Below, piece after piece: positions 43,170 through 51,852 of a DNA stretch of 53,605 nt. The notes beneath the pieces were generated by a model. That model was given only the letters and a program-made list of their open reading frames with translations, made no database searches and was not told where the DNA came from. Made by a program: the position numbers and the translations under genes. This DNA is from Opitutia bacterium UBA953 (GTDB taxonomy: Bacteria > Verrucomicrobiota > Verrucomicrobiia > Opitutales > UBA953), in the NCBI GenBank assembly GCA_002293125.1, contig DBCR01000074.1:1-53605 (forward strand), written 5' to 3'. Within the stretch, counting starts at the first letter, position 1. Each line of letters begins with the position of its first letter.

Positions 43170-44459
43170 TTAGGCCTTGGCCAACGCCTGTTCGAGGTCG
43201 GCGATGATGTCCTCGATGTCCTCGATGCCCACGGAGAGGCGGACGTAGTCGTCCGTCACGCCGGCGCTGTCGCGTTCCGCGGCGGTGAGCTGCGAGTGCG
43301 TCGTGGAGGCGGGGTGGATCGCCAGCGAGCGGGCGTCGCCGATGTTGGCGACGTGGCTGTGCAGCTGCAGGGCGTTGATGAACTTGCTGCCGCCTTCGAA
43401 GCCCGACTTGAGTCCGAAACCGACCAGCGCGCCGTAGCCGTTGGTGAGGTACTTCTTGGCGAGGTCATGGTACTTCGAGGACTTGAGCCCCGGGTAGTTG
43501 GTCCACTTCACCTTCGGGTGCGCTTCCAGGTATTGGGCGACCCTCAGGGCGTTGGCGCAATGACGCTCCATGCGGAGGTGCAGGGTCTCGAGGCCCTGCA
43601 GGAGCAGGAACGAGTTGAAGGGCGAGATGCAGCTGCCGACGTCGCGCAGGAACTGCAGGCGCATCTTCATGATGAACGCGATGTTGGCGCCGCCGGCGGG
43701 GGCGAAGGCCTTGAAGGCTTCCCAGTGCGGGAGGCCGTGGTAGGACATGTCCGGCTCGGTGAAGCCGGGGAACTTGCCGTTGCCCCAGTTGAAGTTGCCG
43801 CCGTCGACGACGATGCCGCCGATGGACGTGCCGTGGCCGCCGATGTGCTTGGTAGCCGAGTGGACGACGATGCTGGCGCCGTGCTCGAACGGGCGGTTCA
43901 GGTAGGGCGAGAGGGCGGTGTTATCGACGATCAAGGGGACGCCGATTTCCCGGGCGATCTTGGCGACTTCGGCGAAGGGCAGGATGTTGAGGCGCGGGTT
44001 GCCGAGGCCTTCGCCGTAGAAGGCCTTGGTGTTCGACTTCACCGCCTTGCGGAAGTTCTCAGGATCGTCGCCGTCGACGAACGATACCTGGATGCCGAGC
44101 TTCGGCAGGGTGTAGTGGAAGAGGTTGTAGGTGCCGCCGTAAAGCTGGGCCACGGAGACGATGTGGTCGCCGGCGCCGGCGATGTTCAGGATGGCCGCGG
44201 TGATGGCGGCCTGGCCGGAGGAGTGGGCGAGGGCCCCGGAACCGCCTTCGAGGGCCGCGAGGCGCTGCTCGAGGACGTCCGTCGTCGGGTTCATGATGCG
44301 GGTGTAGATATTGCCGAGTTCCTTCAGGCCGAAGAGGTTCGCGGCATGTTCCGTGTCGCGGAACTGGTAGCTCGTGGTCTGATAGATCGGGACGGCGCGA
44401 GAACCGGTGGTCGGGTCGGCCTTTTGACCAGCGTGCAGGGATTTGGTGCCTAGTTTCAT
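43170..44459 (-). CDS. metY: O-acetylhomoserine sulfhydrylase
   Basis: A 429-aa PLP enzyme of the Cys/Met metabolism family that makes homocysteine from O-acetylhomoserine and sulfide. The PLP lysine is K204 in SATKHIGGHG, with RIMNPTTDVLEQRLAALEGG (55-74) and GLGNPRLNILPF as other signatures. The length of about 430 and the MetY-type KLGTKSLHAGQ start favour MetY over MetB/MetZ. A 111-bp gap separates it from the divergent GH16 gene; it contains a small hairpin (44501-44518) but no recognisable SAM riboswitch. CCCC directly precedes the ATG. A terminator follows. Confidence 0.93.
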   Translation of the reverse strand: MKLGTKSLHAGQKADPTTGSRAVPIYQTTSYQFRDTEHAANLFGLKELGNIYTRIMNPTTDVLEQRLAALEGGSGALAHSSGQAAITAAILNIAGAGDHIVSVAQLYGGTYNLFHYTLPKLGIQVSFVDGDDPENFRKAVKSNTKAFYGEGLGNPRLNILPFAEVAKIAREIGVPLIVDNTALSPYLNRPFEHGASIVVHSATKHIGGHGTSIGGIVVDGGNFNWGNGKFPGFTEPDMSYHGLPHWEAFKAFAPAGGANIAFIMKMRLQFLRDVGSCISPFNSFLLLQGLETLHLRMERHCANALRVAQYLEAHPKVKWTNYPGLKSSKYHDLAKKYLTNGYGALVGFGLKSGFEGGSKFINALQLHSHVANIGDARSLAIHPASTTHSQLTAAERDSAGVTDDYVRLSVGIEDIEDIIADLEQALAKA

Positions 44460-44570
44460 GGGGATGAGGTTGAGGGGAGGGGCTCCGTTATCTCTTTTCG
44501 GGCTTATTGAAACAAGCCGTAATCCGTCTTATGACCTTGTCCGTTCCGCCCCGTCAGGGAGAATGCTCGC

Positions 44571-45353
44571 ATGCGCTCAGGTTTCCCCCTCCTTTTGCTG
44601 CCCTTGGCCTTGTCCGCCGGCGAATGGCGGGAGGTCTGGCGCGACGATTTCAACGGCAAGGAACTCGATTGGACGAAATGGTCGGTCGAAGAGAACGGTC
44701 ACGGCGGCGGCAATAACGAGCTGCAATATTACTTCGACCGCCCGCAGAACCTGCGCGTCGAGGACGGGCACCTGATCATCGAGGCGCGGAAGGAGAAAGT
44801 GAACGTAGCCGGTGTGCAGAAAGATTATTCTTCCGCCCGTATCCGGACCAAGCGCCGGGCGGACTGGCTGTATGGGCGTTTCGAGATGTCAGCGCAATTG
44901 CCGGCCGGGAAGGGCGTCTGGCCGGCCTTCTGGATGCTTCCTTCCGAGGAGAAGTATGGCGGCTGGGCGGCGAGCGGGGAAATCGATATCATGGAATTCA
45001 AGGGCCATGAGCCCGACCAGGTGCACGGGACGCTCCATTTCGGGGCGCCGTGGCCGAAGAATATCTATAAGGGTCAGCCTTACCGATTACCCAAGGGTGA
45101 CTTCACCTCGGGCTTCCATGTCTTCGCCGTGGAATGGGAACGAGAATCATTCCGCTGGTTCGTCGACGGGATCCAGGTGCAGGAGCAGAAGGAGTGGAAC
45201 TCTTCCGGCGGGCCTTATCCGGCACCGTTCGATCAGAAGTATTTTCTGTTACTGAACCTCGCGGTCGGCGGCGGCTTCGGCGGCCCGGTCGGGGCGGAGA
45301 CTCGCTTCCCCGCCCGGTTCAAGGTGGATTACGTCAGGGTCCTGCAGCGCTGA
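44571..45353 (+). CDS. Secreted GH16 beta-glucanase (laminarinase-like)
   Basis: A 260-aa glycoside hydrolase family 16 enzyme, cleaving beta-1,3 or mixed beta-1,3/1,4-glucans by a retaining mechanism. It has a signal peptide (1-16), the N-terminal WRDDFNGKELDWTKW, and the catalytic stretch GEIDIME with nucleophile E137, D139 and acid/base E142. KGVWPAFWMLP and VDYVRVLQR at the end are further marks. There is no carbohydrate-binding module. It stands alone, not in a polysaccharide-utilisation cluster, and is divergent from metY. A purine-rich AGGGAGAA lies a few bases before the start. Confidence 0.93.
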   Translation: MRSGFPLLLLPLALSAGEWREVWRDDFNGKELDWTKWSVEENGHGGGNNELQYYFDRPQNLRVEDGHLIIEARKEKVNVAGVQKDYSSARIRTKRRADWLYGRFEMSAQLPAGKGVWPAFWMLPSEEKYGGWAASGEIDIMEFKGHEPDQVHGTLHFGAPWPKNIYKGQPYRLPKGDFTSGFHVFAVEWERESFRWFVDGIQVQEQKEWNSSGGPYPAPFDQKYFLLLNLAVGGGFGGPVGAETRFPARFKVDYVRVLQR

Positions 45354-45404
45354 ACGACGTAGTTCCGACTCGCCCAGCGGGGCCAAGGTTCGCTAACTGA
45401 CCCC

Positions 45405-46835
45405 ATGTCCGTGTTCCTGCATGACACCATGTCCCGCGAGAAGCGGCCGTTGCTCCCGAAGCCCGGCCGTGACGTCTATGGCATGTATTGCTGCGGTCCT
45501 ACGGTCTATGGTCCGGCTCATATCGGTAATTTCCGCACGTTCACCGTCCAGGACGTCCTGCGCCGTACCCTCGAGGTCGCGGGTCTCAAGGTGAAGCACG
45601 TCCGCAATATCACCGACGTCGACGATAAGACCATCCGCGGTGCGCAAGCAGCCGGCCAGACGCTCGGCGACTTCACCAAGAAGTGGACCGACAAGTTTCA
45701 TGCCGACTGCACGGCCTTGGGTCTCCTGCCCCCGCATGTCGAGCCGAGCGCGGTCGCGCATGTCCCGCAGCAGGTCGCGATGATCAAGGCGCTGGTCGAC
45801 CGCGGCCATGCCTACGTCGCCAAGGATGGCTCGGTCTACTTCAAGGTCTGCTCCTGTCCGGATTACGGCAAACTGAACCACATCGACTTCTCCAAGCTCG
45901 AGACCCAGTCCGAGAATTCCGCCGGCGAAGCCAATGACGCCGACGAATATGAACGCGAGTCGGCTTCCGACTTCGCCCTCTGGAAATCCCGTAAGCCCGA
46001 GGATGGCGCCAACTTCTGGCCGTCGCCCTGGGGCGAAGGCCGTCCCGGCTGGCATATCGAGTGCTCGGCGATGTCGCTCGCCCACCTCGGCGCGACCTTC
46101 GACTTGCATGGTGGCGGTATCGACCTCTGTTTCCCGCACCACGAGAACGAGATCGCCCAGTCCGAGTGCGCCACCGGCGTGAAGGGCTTCGCCGCCCACT
46201 GGTTCCACAGCGCCCACCTGATGGTCGAGGGCGAGAAGATGTCCAAGAGCAAGGGCAACCTCTACACGCTCGACGAACTGGTCGCCAAAGGTTTCACGCC
46301 GATGGAAGTGCGCGCCACGCTGATCTCCGGCCATTACCGCAGCTCGCTCAACTTCACCATGAAGGGCGTCGACGATTCCCGCTCGGCTCTGGCCAAGCTT
46401 GAGCGTGGCACCGATCGCCTCCTCGCCGCCGCCGGTTTCACCCGCGCCGAATTCGCTGCGCCAGTCGCCCAAGAAGTCCAGACTTCGTGGGGCCGCTTCG
46501 CCAAGGCCTGGGAAGTCCTGCAGGATGACCTCAATATCCCGGGCTGCCTCGGTCAGGTCTTCACGGTCCTCGCCGAGAGGGATGAGCCTTCGGCCGAACA
46601 GGCCCGTCAGGATATCTCCGGCCTCGCCAAGATCCTCTTCGCTCTCGGGCTTGAACTCTTTGTGGCCAAGGCCGAAGTCGCCGTACCGGCCGACGTCGCC
46701 GATCTCGGAGCCCGTCGCTGGGCCGCCAAGCTGTCCAAGGACTTCGCCGCCGCCGACCAGCTCCGCAAGGACCTCGCCGTGCTCGGATGGACGATGTTGG
46801 ACCGCAAGGACGGCTACGAACTCAAGAAGTCGTAA
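45405..46835 (+). CDS. cysS: Cysteine--tRNA ligase
   Basis: Class I synthetase charging tRNA-Cys in the cytoplasm. The 476-aa protein has the zinc-binding Cys in MYCCGPTVYG (27-36), the HIGH variant HIGN (39-42), the second zinc site WHIECSAM, HGGGIDLCFPHHENEIAQSE and the KMSKS loop in GEKMSKSKGN. Length is standard. CCCC directly precedes the ATG. It is followed by thrS after about 70 bp on the same strand. Confidence 0.96.
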   Translation: MSVFLHDTMSREKRPLLPKPGRDVYGMYCCGPTVYGPAHIGNFRTFTVQDVLRRTLEVAGLKVKHVRNITDVDDKTIRGAQAAGQTLGDFTKKWTDKFHADCTALGLLPPHVEPSAVAHVPQQVAMIKALVDRGHAYVAKDGSVYFKVCSCPDYGKLNHIDFSKLETQSENSAGEANDADEYERESASDFALWKSRKPEDGANFWPSPWGEGRPGWHIECSAMSLAHLGATFDLHGGGIDLCFPHHENEIAQSECATGVKGFAAHWFHSAHLMVEGEKMSKSKGNLYTLDELVAKGFTPMEVRATLISGHYRSSLNFTMKGVDDSRSALAKLERGTDRLLAAAGFTRAEFAAPVAQEVQTSWGRFAKAWEVLQDDLNIPGCLGQVFTVLAERDEPSAEQARQDISGLAKILFALGLELFVAKAEVAVPADVADLGARRWAAKLSKDFAAADQLRKDLAVLGWTMLDRKDGYELKKS

Positions 46836-46905
46836 GGCAGGGCAGGGCGATTGCTCCGTCCTTGCCCTCCGCCTCGGGAAGCCCTAGCGAATGGGGTATT
46901 CCGCC

Positions 46906-48792
46906 ATGTCTTCCCGCCCGCAGATGACTCCCCTCGAGGAAATCCGTCACTCCGCCGCCCATATGCTGGGTGCCGCCGTGCTCCGCCTGTTCCCTCAGGC
47001 CCAGCTGGACATCGGACCGCCCACTGACAACGGCTTCTACTACGATTTCGACCTCGACCACGCCTTCACGGCCGAGGACCTCGTGAAGATCGAGGAAGAG
47101 ATGCGCCGTATCTCCAAGGAGAACCAGAAGTTCGAACGCTTCGAGTGCACTCGCGAGGAAGCCGAGAAGCTACTCCGCGAGCGCGGCCAGAATGCCTACA
47201 AAGTCGGCCGCCTCGGCGATATCCCGGCCGGCGAGACCATCTCCTTTTACAAGAACGGCGAGTTCGTCGACCTCTGTGCCGGCACCCACGTCCGCTACTC
47301 CTCTCAGGTCAAGGCGTTCAAGCTCCTCCACATCGCCGGCGCCTACCATCGCGGCGATGAGAAGAACAAGCAACTCCAGCGTATCTACGGTACCGCCTAC
47401 GCGACGAAGGACGAACTCGAGCAGGCCATGGTCCGCGCCGAGGAAGCCAAGAAGCGCGACCATCGTAAGCTGGGTAAGGAACTGAAGCTGTTCCATATCG
47501 ACGAGAAAGTGGGGCAAGGCCTTATCCTCTGGACGCCCAACGGCGCCGTCGTCCGCCAAGAACTCCAGAATTTCATTTCCGAGCGCCTGTTCCAAACGGG
47601 ATACAAGCAGGTCTTCACGCCGCACATCGGTAACCTCGACCTCTATCGCACCTCCGGACACTTCCCTTACTATAAGGACGCCCAGTTCCCTCCGCTCGTC
47701 GAACGCGAGGCCATGGAGATGCTCGCCAAGGAAGGTTGCGGTTGCGGCGAACTGACCAACCGCCTGGCGGACGGCACCGTGCAGGGCTTCCTGCTGAAGC
47801 CGATGAACTGCCCGCACCACATCCGCATCTACGCTTCCCAGCCCCATTCCTATCGCGATCTCCCGGTGCGCCTCGCCGAATTCGGCACGGTCTACCGCTG
47901 GGAACAGTCCGGTGAACTGAGCGGCATGACCCGTGTCCGCGGTTTCACGCAGGACGACGCCCACCTCTTCTGCACCGAAGACCAGGTCCTGCCGGAAGTC
48001 CTCGGCTGTCTCGAACTCGTCAAGATCGTCCTCAAGACGCTTGGCCTGAACGATTATCGCGTGCGCGTCGGCCTGCGTAATCCCGACTCCGCCAAGTACA
48101 CCGGCACCGCCGAGAACTGGGATAAGGCTGAAGCCGCCTGCCGCACCGCCGCCGCCACCCTCGGTGTCGCCTTCTCCGAAGAACCCGGTGAAGCCGCCTT
48201 CTACGGTCCCAAGATCGACTTCGTCGTCAAAGACGTCATCGGACGCGAATGGCAGCTCGGCACCGTGCAGGTCGACTTCAACCTGCCGGAACGTTTCGAG
48301 CTCACCTACAACGGCGCCGACAACAAGCCGCACCGCCCGGTGATGATCCATCGCGCGCCATTCGGTTCGATGGAGCGTTTCGTCGGTATCCTCATCGAGC
48401 ACTTCGCCGGTGACTTCCCGACCTGGCTCTCGCCCGAGCAGGTCCGCCTCATCCCGCTCAACGACGACCTCAACGCCGATTGCGAAGCGATGGCGGAGGT
48501 CCTCAAGCAGGCCAAGATCCGCTGCAGCGTCGACGGCTCTTCCGACAAGCTGGGCGCCAAGATCCGTCGCGCTGAGATGTCCAAGGTCCCGCACATGCTC
48601 GTCGTGGGCGCCAAGGAAAAGGAAGCTGGCCTGGTCAACGTGCGCTCGCGCGCGGACAAGTCTTTCGAAGGTAACCGTACCTTGGCTGAGTTTGTGGCCT
48701 TAGTGTCGGCCGAAATCGACGAACGTCGCCTGAAGGTGCACGTCCCGGCAGCTCCGGCTGCTCCCGCCGCCCCGGCTGCCCCGCAGGCCTGA
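46906..48792 (+). CDS. thrS: Threonine--tRNA ligase lacking the TGS domain
   Basis: Class II synthetase charging tRNA-Thr. The 628-aa product starts directly at the editing domain (HSAAH, residues 15-19, and CAGTHV), without the usual N-terminal TGS module. The catalytic core shows MNCPHHIRIYAS, the motif 2 RLAEFGTVYRWEQSGEL, and motif 3 HRAPFGSMERFVGILIEHF, followed by the anticodon-binding domain. The last 18 residues are an Ala/Pro tail made of repeated AAP units. ATG at 46906 is preferred over 46891 because a GGGG lies about 9 bases upstream; the difference is five residues. Confidence 0.95.
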   Translation: MSSRPQMTPLEEIRHSAAHMLGAAVLRLFPQAQLDIGPPTDNGFYYDFDLDHAFTAEDLVKIEEEMRRISKENQKFERFECTREEAEKLLRERGQNAYKVGRLGDIPAGETISFYKNGEFVDLCAGTHVRYSSQVKAFKLLHIAGAYHRGDEKNKQLQRIYGTAYATKDELEQAMVRAEEAKKRDHRKLGKELKLFHIDEKVGQGLILWTPNGAVVRQELQNFISERLFQTGYKQVFTPHIGNLDLYRTSGHFPYYKDAQFPPLVEREAMEMLAKEGCGCGELTNRLADGTVQGFLLKPMNCPHHIRIYASQPHSYRDLPVRLAEFGTVYRWEQSGELSGMTRVRGFTQDDAHLFCTEDQVLPEVLGCLELVKIVLKTLGLNDYRVRVGLRNPDSAKYTGTAENWDKAEAACRTAAATLGVAFSEEPGEAAFYGPKIDFVVKDVIGREWQLGTVQVDFNLPERFELTYNGADNKPHRPVMIHRAPFGSMERFVGILIEHFAGDFPTWLSPEQVRLIPLNDDLNADCEAMAEVLKQAKIRCSVDGSSDKLGAKIRRAEMSKVPHMLVVGAKEKEAGLVNVRSRADKSFEGNRTLAEFVALVSAEIDERRLKVHVPAAPAAPAAPAAPQA

Positions 48793-48867
48793 CCGTCACG
48801 TGGTTTTAACGGACTCACTGGGGAACTAAGGTTGCCCGGGTGGGTCTTTTGAGCCTATACCCCGGTC

Positions 48868-50250
48868 ATGAACCAACCCCGTTCTTCTTCCCGCCGAGAA
48901 TTCCTGAAGTTCGCTGGACTCGGCAGCCTCGTCTTCGGTGCCGGCTCGGCCCGGGCCCTTGGCGCCGACGGACGCGAAGCCGCCGCTAACTCCGCGAAAC
49001 GCCAGGCCAAGAACGTGATCTTCATGGTCTCCGACGGCATGTGTTTCTCGGTGCTGACCGCCGCCCAGACCTATCTGACCCGCACCGAGAAGCGTTCCTC
49101 GAATTGGATGAAGATGTATGGCGAGCTTCCGGTCGTTCGTTCGCTCTGCGAGACCGATTCCGCCAGCGGCATCGTGACCGACTCCGCTGCCGCTGGTAGC
49201 TGCTGGGGGATCGGCGAGCGCATCGATAACGGCGTGATCAACATCACCCAGGATGGCCGTAAGCCCGTCACCTTGGTGCAGAAGATGAACGCCGCCCGTA
49301 AGCGCTGCGGCCTCGTCACCACCACGACCGCCACGCACGCCACCCCAGCAGGCTTCGTCGCCACCGTTGCCACTCGCTCCGACCAGAAGACCATCGCGGC
49401 CCAATATCTGGAGCGCGGCGTCGACGTCGTCTTGGGCGGTGGCACGCAGTATTTCAGCGAGGACCTGCTGGCCGACTATCGTAAGGCTGGCTATGGCGTC
49501 GCCTTGAATCGTGACCAGCTCCTGGCCGACGCTGGCAAGGCTCCCTTGCTGGGCCTTTTCAGCAAGAGTCACGTGCCCTTCGAGATCGATCGCTTGAATT
49601 CCGCTGCGCTCAAGGCTTCCACCCCGACGCTCTCCGAGATGACCAAGGTCGCGCTCCAACGCCTTAGCTCTGCCCCGGAAGGATTCTTCCTGATGGTCGA
49701 AGGCGGTCGCGTCGACCACGCCGGCCATGACAACGACGGGGCCGCCGCCATCCACGACCAGATTGCCTTCGACGAAACCATCGCGACCGTCCTTGCCTTC
49801 GTCGATAAGCACCCGGACACCTTGCTCATCGTGACCACCGACCACGGTACCGGCGGCTTCAATGTCAACGGTCTCGGCAACGAGGATTTCATCACCACGG
49901 CGCCGTCGTATTCGGAAACGACGCCCGCCTTCGACCGCTTGGCCGGGTTCAAGAAGTCCCTCGAGGTGCTGAAGATCGAGACCAAGGGCGCTTCGCAGAA
50001 GGAATTCATCGCCGCGGCGGAACAGGCCACCGGCCTGGAGTTCAAGGCCGACGACCGTACCAAGATCACTTCGACCAAGACGCTCGCCGAAGCGCTCATG
50101 AACTACACCTCGATCGGCTGGACCAGCAATAGTCACACGGGCGAAATGGTGGAGTTCTCCGCCTATGGACCCGGCTCCCGGCTCTTCACGCCGCACCTGC
50201 GTAACGACCAGGTGCATGCGAAGATCCTTCAGGCGACCGGGGTGGCCTGA
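48868..50250 (+). CDS. Tat-exported alkaline phosphatase
   Basis: A 460-aa PhoA-type phosphomonoesterase that releases phosphate outside the cytoplasm. The N-terminus has a twin-arginine signal SRREFLKFAG (8-17) and a hydrophobic stretch ending about ARA (30), so it is exported folded. Catalytic residues are D56 (VSDGM), the nucleophile S106 in VTDSAAAG, VEGGRVDHAGHDND, TTDHGTGGF and the last His in NSHTGEMVE. It is convergent with the thioredoxin-fold gene across a bidirectional terminator. No PHO-box-like element was seen in the 75-bp upstream gap. Confidence 0.93.
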   Translation: MNQPRSSSRREFLKFAGLGSLVFGAGSARALGADGREAAANSAKRQAKNVIFMVSDGMCFSVLTAAQTYLTRTEKRSSNWMKMYGELPVVRSLCETDSASGIVTDSAAAGSCWGIGERIDNGVINITQDGRKPVTLVQKMNAARKRCGLVTTTTATHATPAGFVATVATRSDQKTIAAQYLERGVDVVLGGGTQYFSEDLLADYRKAGYGVALNRDQLLADAGKAPLLGLFSKSHVPFEIDRLNSAALKASTPTLSEMTKVALQRLSSAPEGFFLMVEGGRVDHAGHDNDGAAAIHDQIAFDETIATVLAFVDKHPDTLLIVTTDHGTGGFNVNGLGNEDFITTAPSYSETTPAFDRLAGFKKSLEVLKIETKGASQKEFIAAAEQATGLEFKADDRTKITSTKTLAEALMNYTSIGWTSNSHTGEMVEFSAYGPGSRLFTPHLRNDQVHAKILQATGVA

Positions 50251-50272
50251 GGCTCCGTAGGTCCGGGCACAA

Positions 50273-50300
50273 AAAAGGGCGTCCTTCCGGACGCCCTTTT
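50273..50300. terminator. Bidirectional intrinsic terminator
   Basis: AAAAGGGCGTCC pairs perfectly with GGACGCCCTTTT around a TTCC loop, with A and T tracts on either side. It separates the converging phosphatase and thioredoxin-fold genes. Confidence 0.9.
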
Positions 50301-50319
50301 GCTTGGCCGGTGATTTGGC

Positions 50320-50883
50320 TTAGAGCTTGGAGTACTTCACACCGCAGCCGTAGGGCTTGGTGCTGGTGACTTCGGGAGCCTTACCTTCCTTCACAGCCTT
50401 GACGGCGGCGAGGACGTAGTTGGTAGCCTTCTCGATGTCGGCGGACTTGGCGGAGGAGATGCTGTCGATCGCGCCCTTGTAGACGAGGGTGCCCTTGCCA
50501 TCGATGACGAAGCAGTGCGGGGTCACCTTGGCTTCATAAGCGCGACCGATGCTCTGGTTATCATCCTGGATGACGGTGCCAGGGTAGTAGGTGGCGTTCT
50601 CGAGCTTGTGGCCGCCGGTGTTGATCACGAGCCAGACGGCGCCGGAGGCGACGACTTCCTTCTGGAACTCCTGCATCTTGCCGCCTTCGTAGAATTTCTT
50701 CACGTAAGGGCAGCCGGGGTTATACCATTCGAGGACGACGGTCTTGCCCTTGAAGTCGGCGAGGCTGACGGTCTTGCCGTCGAGGGTCTTGCCGGTGAAT
50801 TCAGGAGCAGCTTTGCCGACTTCGGGGGCCGCGAAAGAGGCCACCGCCGCGAGGCAGGCGAGGAGGGAGGTGAGGATACGCAT
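50320..50883 (-). CDS. Secreted thioredoxin-fold (AhpC/TSA-like) protein
   Basis: A 187-aa exported protein with a signal peptide (1-19) and a peroxiredoxin/redoxin fold: APEFTGKTLDGKTVSLADFKGK (26-47), VVLEWYNPGCPYVKKFY (49-65), then VTPHCFVIDGKGTLVYKGAID. Only one cysteine (C58) sits at the active position; the second Cys of a CxxC pair is replaced by Val. Another Cys lies in TPHCF and one near the end (C180, PYGCGVKY). Proteins with the CP(F/Y)VKK motif are common in secreted redoxins of unknown role. The start lacks a Shine-Dalgarno, with a C-rich leader. Confidence 0.87.
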   Translation of the reverse strand: MRILTSLLACLAAVASFAAPEVGKAAPEFTGKTLDGKTVSLADFKGKTVVLEWYNPGCPYVKKFYEGGKMQEFQKEVVASGAVWLVINTGGHKLENATYYPGTVIQDDNQSIGRAYEAKVTPHCFVIDGKGTLVYKGAIDSISSAKSADIEKATNYVLAAVKAVKEGKAPEVTSTKPYGCGVKYSKL

Positions 50884-51042
50884 GGGTGTGGGTGGGAGGA
50901 TGTTAGTAGAGGGGATGGCTCACAGTTATCAACCCCTTCGCTTAAAATAGGATATCGAAATTAGGGGAAACTTGGCGTTTTCACACGGTTTTGACTCATG
51001 GGTTGCCAAATTGACTGAAAACCCCGAATTAATCCCCCGTCT

Positions 51043-51849
51043 ATGGCTGACGCCCGTTCCATCGCTTTGGTCTGCGCCAATGAAGCTTCGCTCTGGGCTG
51101 AGCTGCAGGCCCGCGCGTCCGTCGTGGCCAAGGCTGAACCGGCCCTGGCGCCGATGCTCCAACGTTATGTGCTGGACCGTTCCGGCTTCGGCGAGGGCAT
51201 CATCCAACGTCTGGCTGAACGCATCACGCCGACCGGGCAGGATCTGCCGGTCATCCTCCGCGTCCTCGGCGAGGCCGTCGCGTCCGACCGCGAGGTGCTG
51301 TCGCAGATGCGCGCTGACATCCGCGCCACGCTTGAGCGCGATCCCGCGACGGAGCATGCGCTCATCCCTTATCTTTGGTACAAGGGCTTTCACGCCATCT
51401 CGATGCATCGCCTCGCGCATGTGCTCTGGAAGGCCGGTCGCAAGGAACTCGCCATCCATCTGCAGTCGCTCGTCTCCGAGCATCTCGGCGTCGACATCCA
51501 TCCCGCTGCTCGCTTTGGCGTCGGCATCCTGCTCGACCATGCTACCGGCTTCGTCGCCGGCGAGACCAGCGTCGTGGCCGATAACGTGTCTTTCCTGCAC
51601 GAGGTCACCCTCGGCGGCACGGGTAAGGCCCGCGGCGACCGCCACCCGAAGATCCGCTCAGGTGTGCTCGTCGGTGCCGGCGCGAAGATCCTCGGTAATA
51701 TCACCATCGGCGAAGGCGCCAAGATCGGTGCAGGTTCCGTCGTGCTTAAGGACGTCGCCGCCCATACCAGCGTGGCGGGCGTGCCTGCAGTGATGATCGG
51801 CCAGACCACCGTCGACGCCCCGGCGCTCGACATGGACCACTCGCTTTAG
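51043..51849 (+). CDS. cysE: Serine O-acetyltransferase
   Basis: Transfers acetyl from acetyl-CoA to serine, the first step of cysteine synthesis. The 268-aa protein has the N-terminal helical SATase domain and a left-handed beta-helix of hexapeptide repeats (about 150-250) with DIHPAARFGVGILLDHATGFVAGET, the catalytic His in FLHEVTLGGTGK and VAGVPAV near the end. The gene ends 3 bp before the histidine kinase, suggesting co-transcription, an uncommon pairing. The 159-bp upstream gap holds an A/T-rich stretch but no promoter that I can call with confidence. Confidence 0.94.
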   Translation: MADARSIALVCANEASLWAELQARASVVAKAEPALAPMLQRYVLDRSGFGEGIIQRLAERITPTGQDLPVILRVLGEAVASDREVLSQMRADIRATLERDPATEHALIPYLWYKGFHAISMHRLAHVLWKAGRKELAIHLQSLVSEHLGVDIHPAARFGVGILLDHATGFVAGETSVVADNVSFLHEVTLGGTGKARGDRHPKIRSGVLVGAGAKILGNITIGEGAKIGAGSVVLKDVAAHTSVAGVPAVMIGQTTVDAPALDMDHSL

Positions 51850-51852
51850 GCT

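Noticed and set aside
44460..44570. Possible SAM riboswitch in the metY leader
   Set aside because: Only a 5-bp hairpin (44501-44518) was found. The conserved cores of the SAM-I and SAM-II classes are not visible.
46836..46890. Possible terminator between cysS and thrS
   Set aside because: An imperfect stem (GGCAGGGCA with TGCCCTCCGCC) can form, but it has a bulge and no T run, and the genes are close enough to be co-transcribed.
48739..48789. Short tandem repeat that could suggest a CRISPR or mobile element
   Set aside because: It is the in-frame coding sequence of the AAP-rich tail of ThrRS; there are no spacers or flanking cas or transposase genes.
48826..50217. Long open reading frame (463 codons) antisense to the alkaline phosphatase gene
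   Set aside because: High-GC coding DNA keeps antisense frames open by codon bias. The translation is low-complexity Gly/Asp/Glu/Val-rich with no recognisable domain, and the sense gene has full catalytic motifs. Similar frames opposite secDF, thrS and metY were dropped for the same reason.
50884..51042. Promoter-like TTGACT boxes upstream of cysE
   Set aside because: Two TTGACT copies are present (near 50991 and 51012), but neither has a good -10 element at the right distance.
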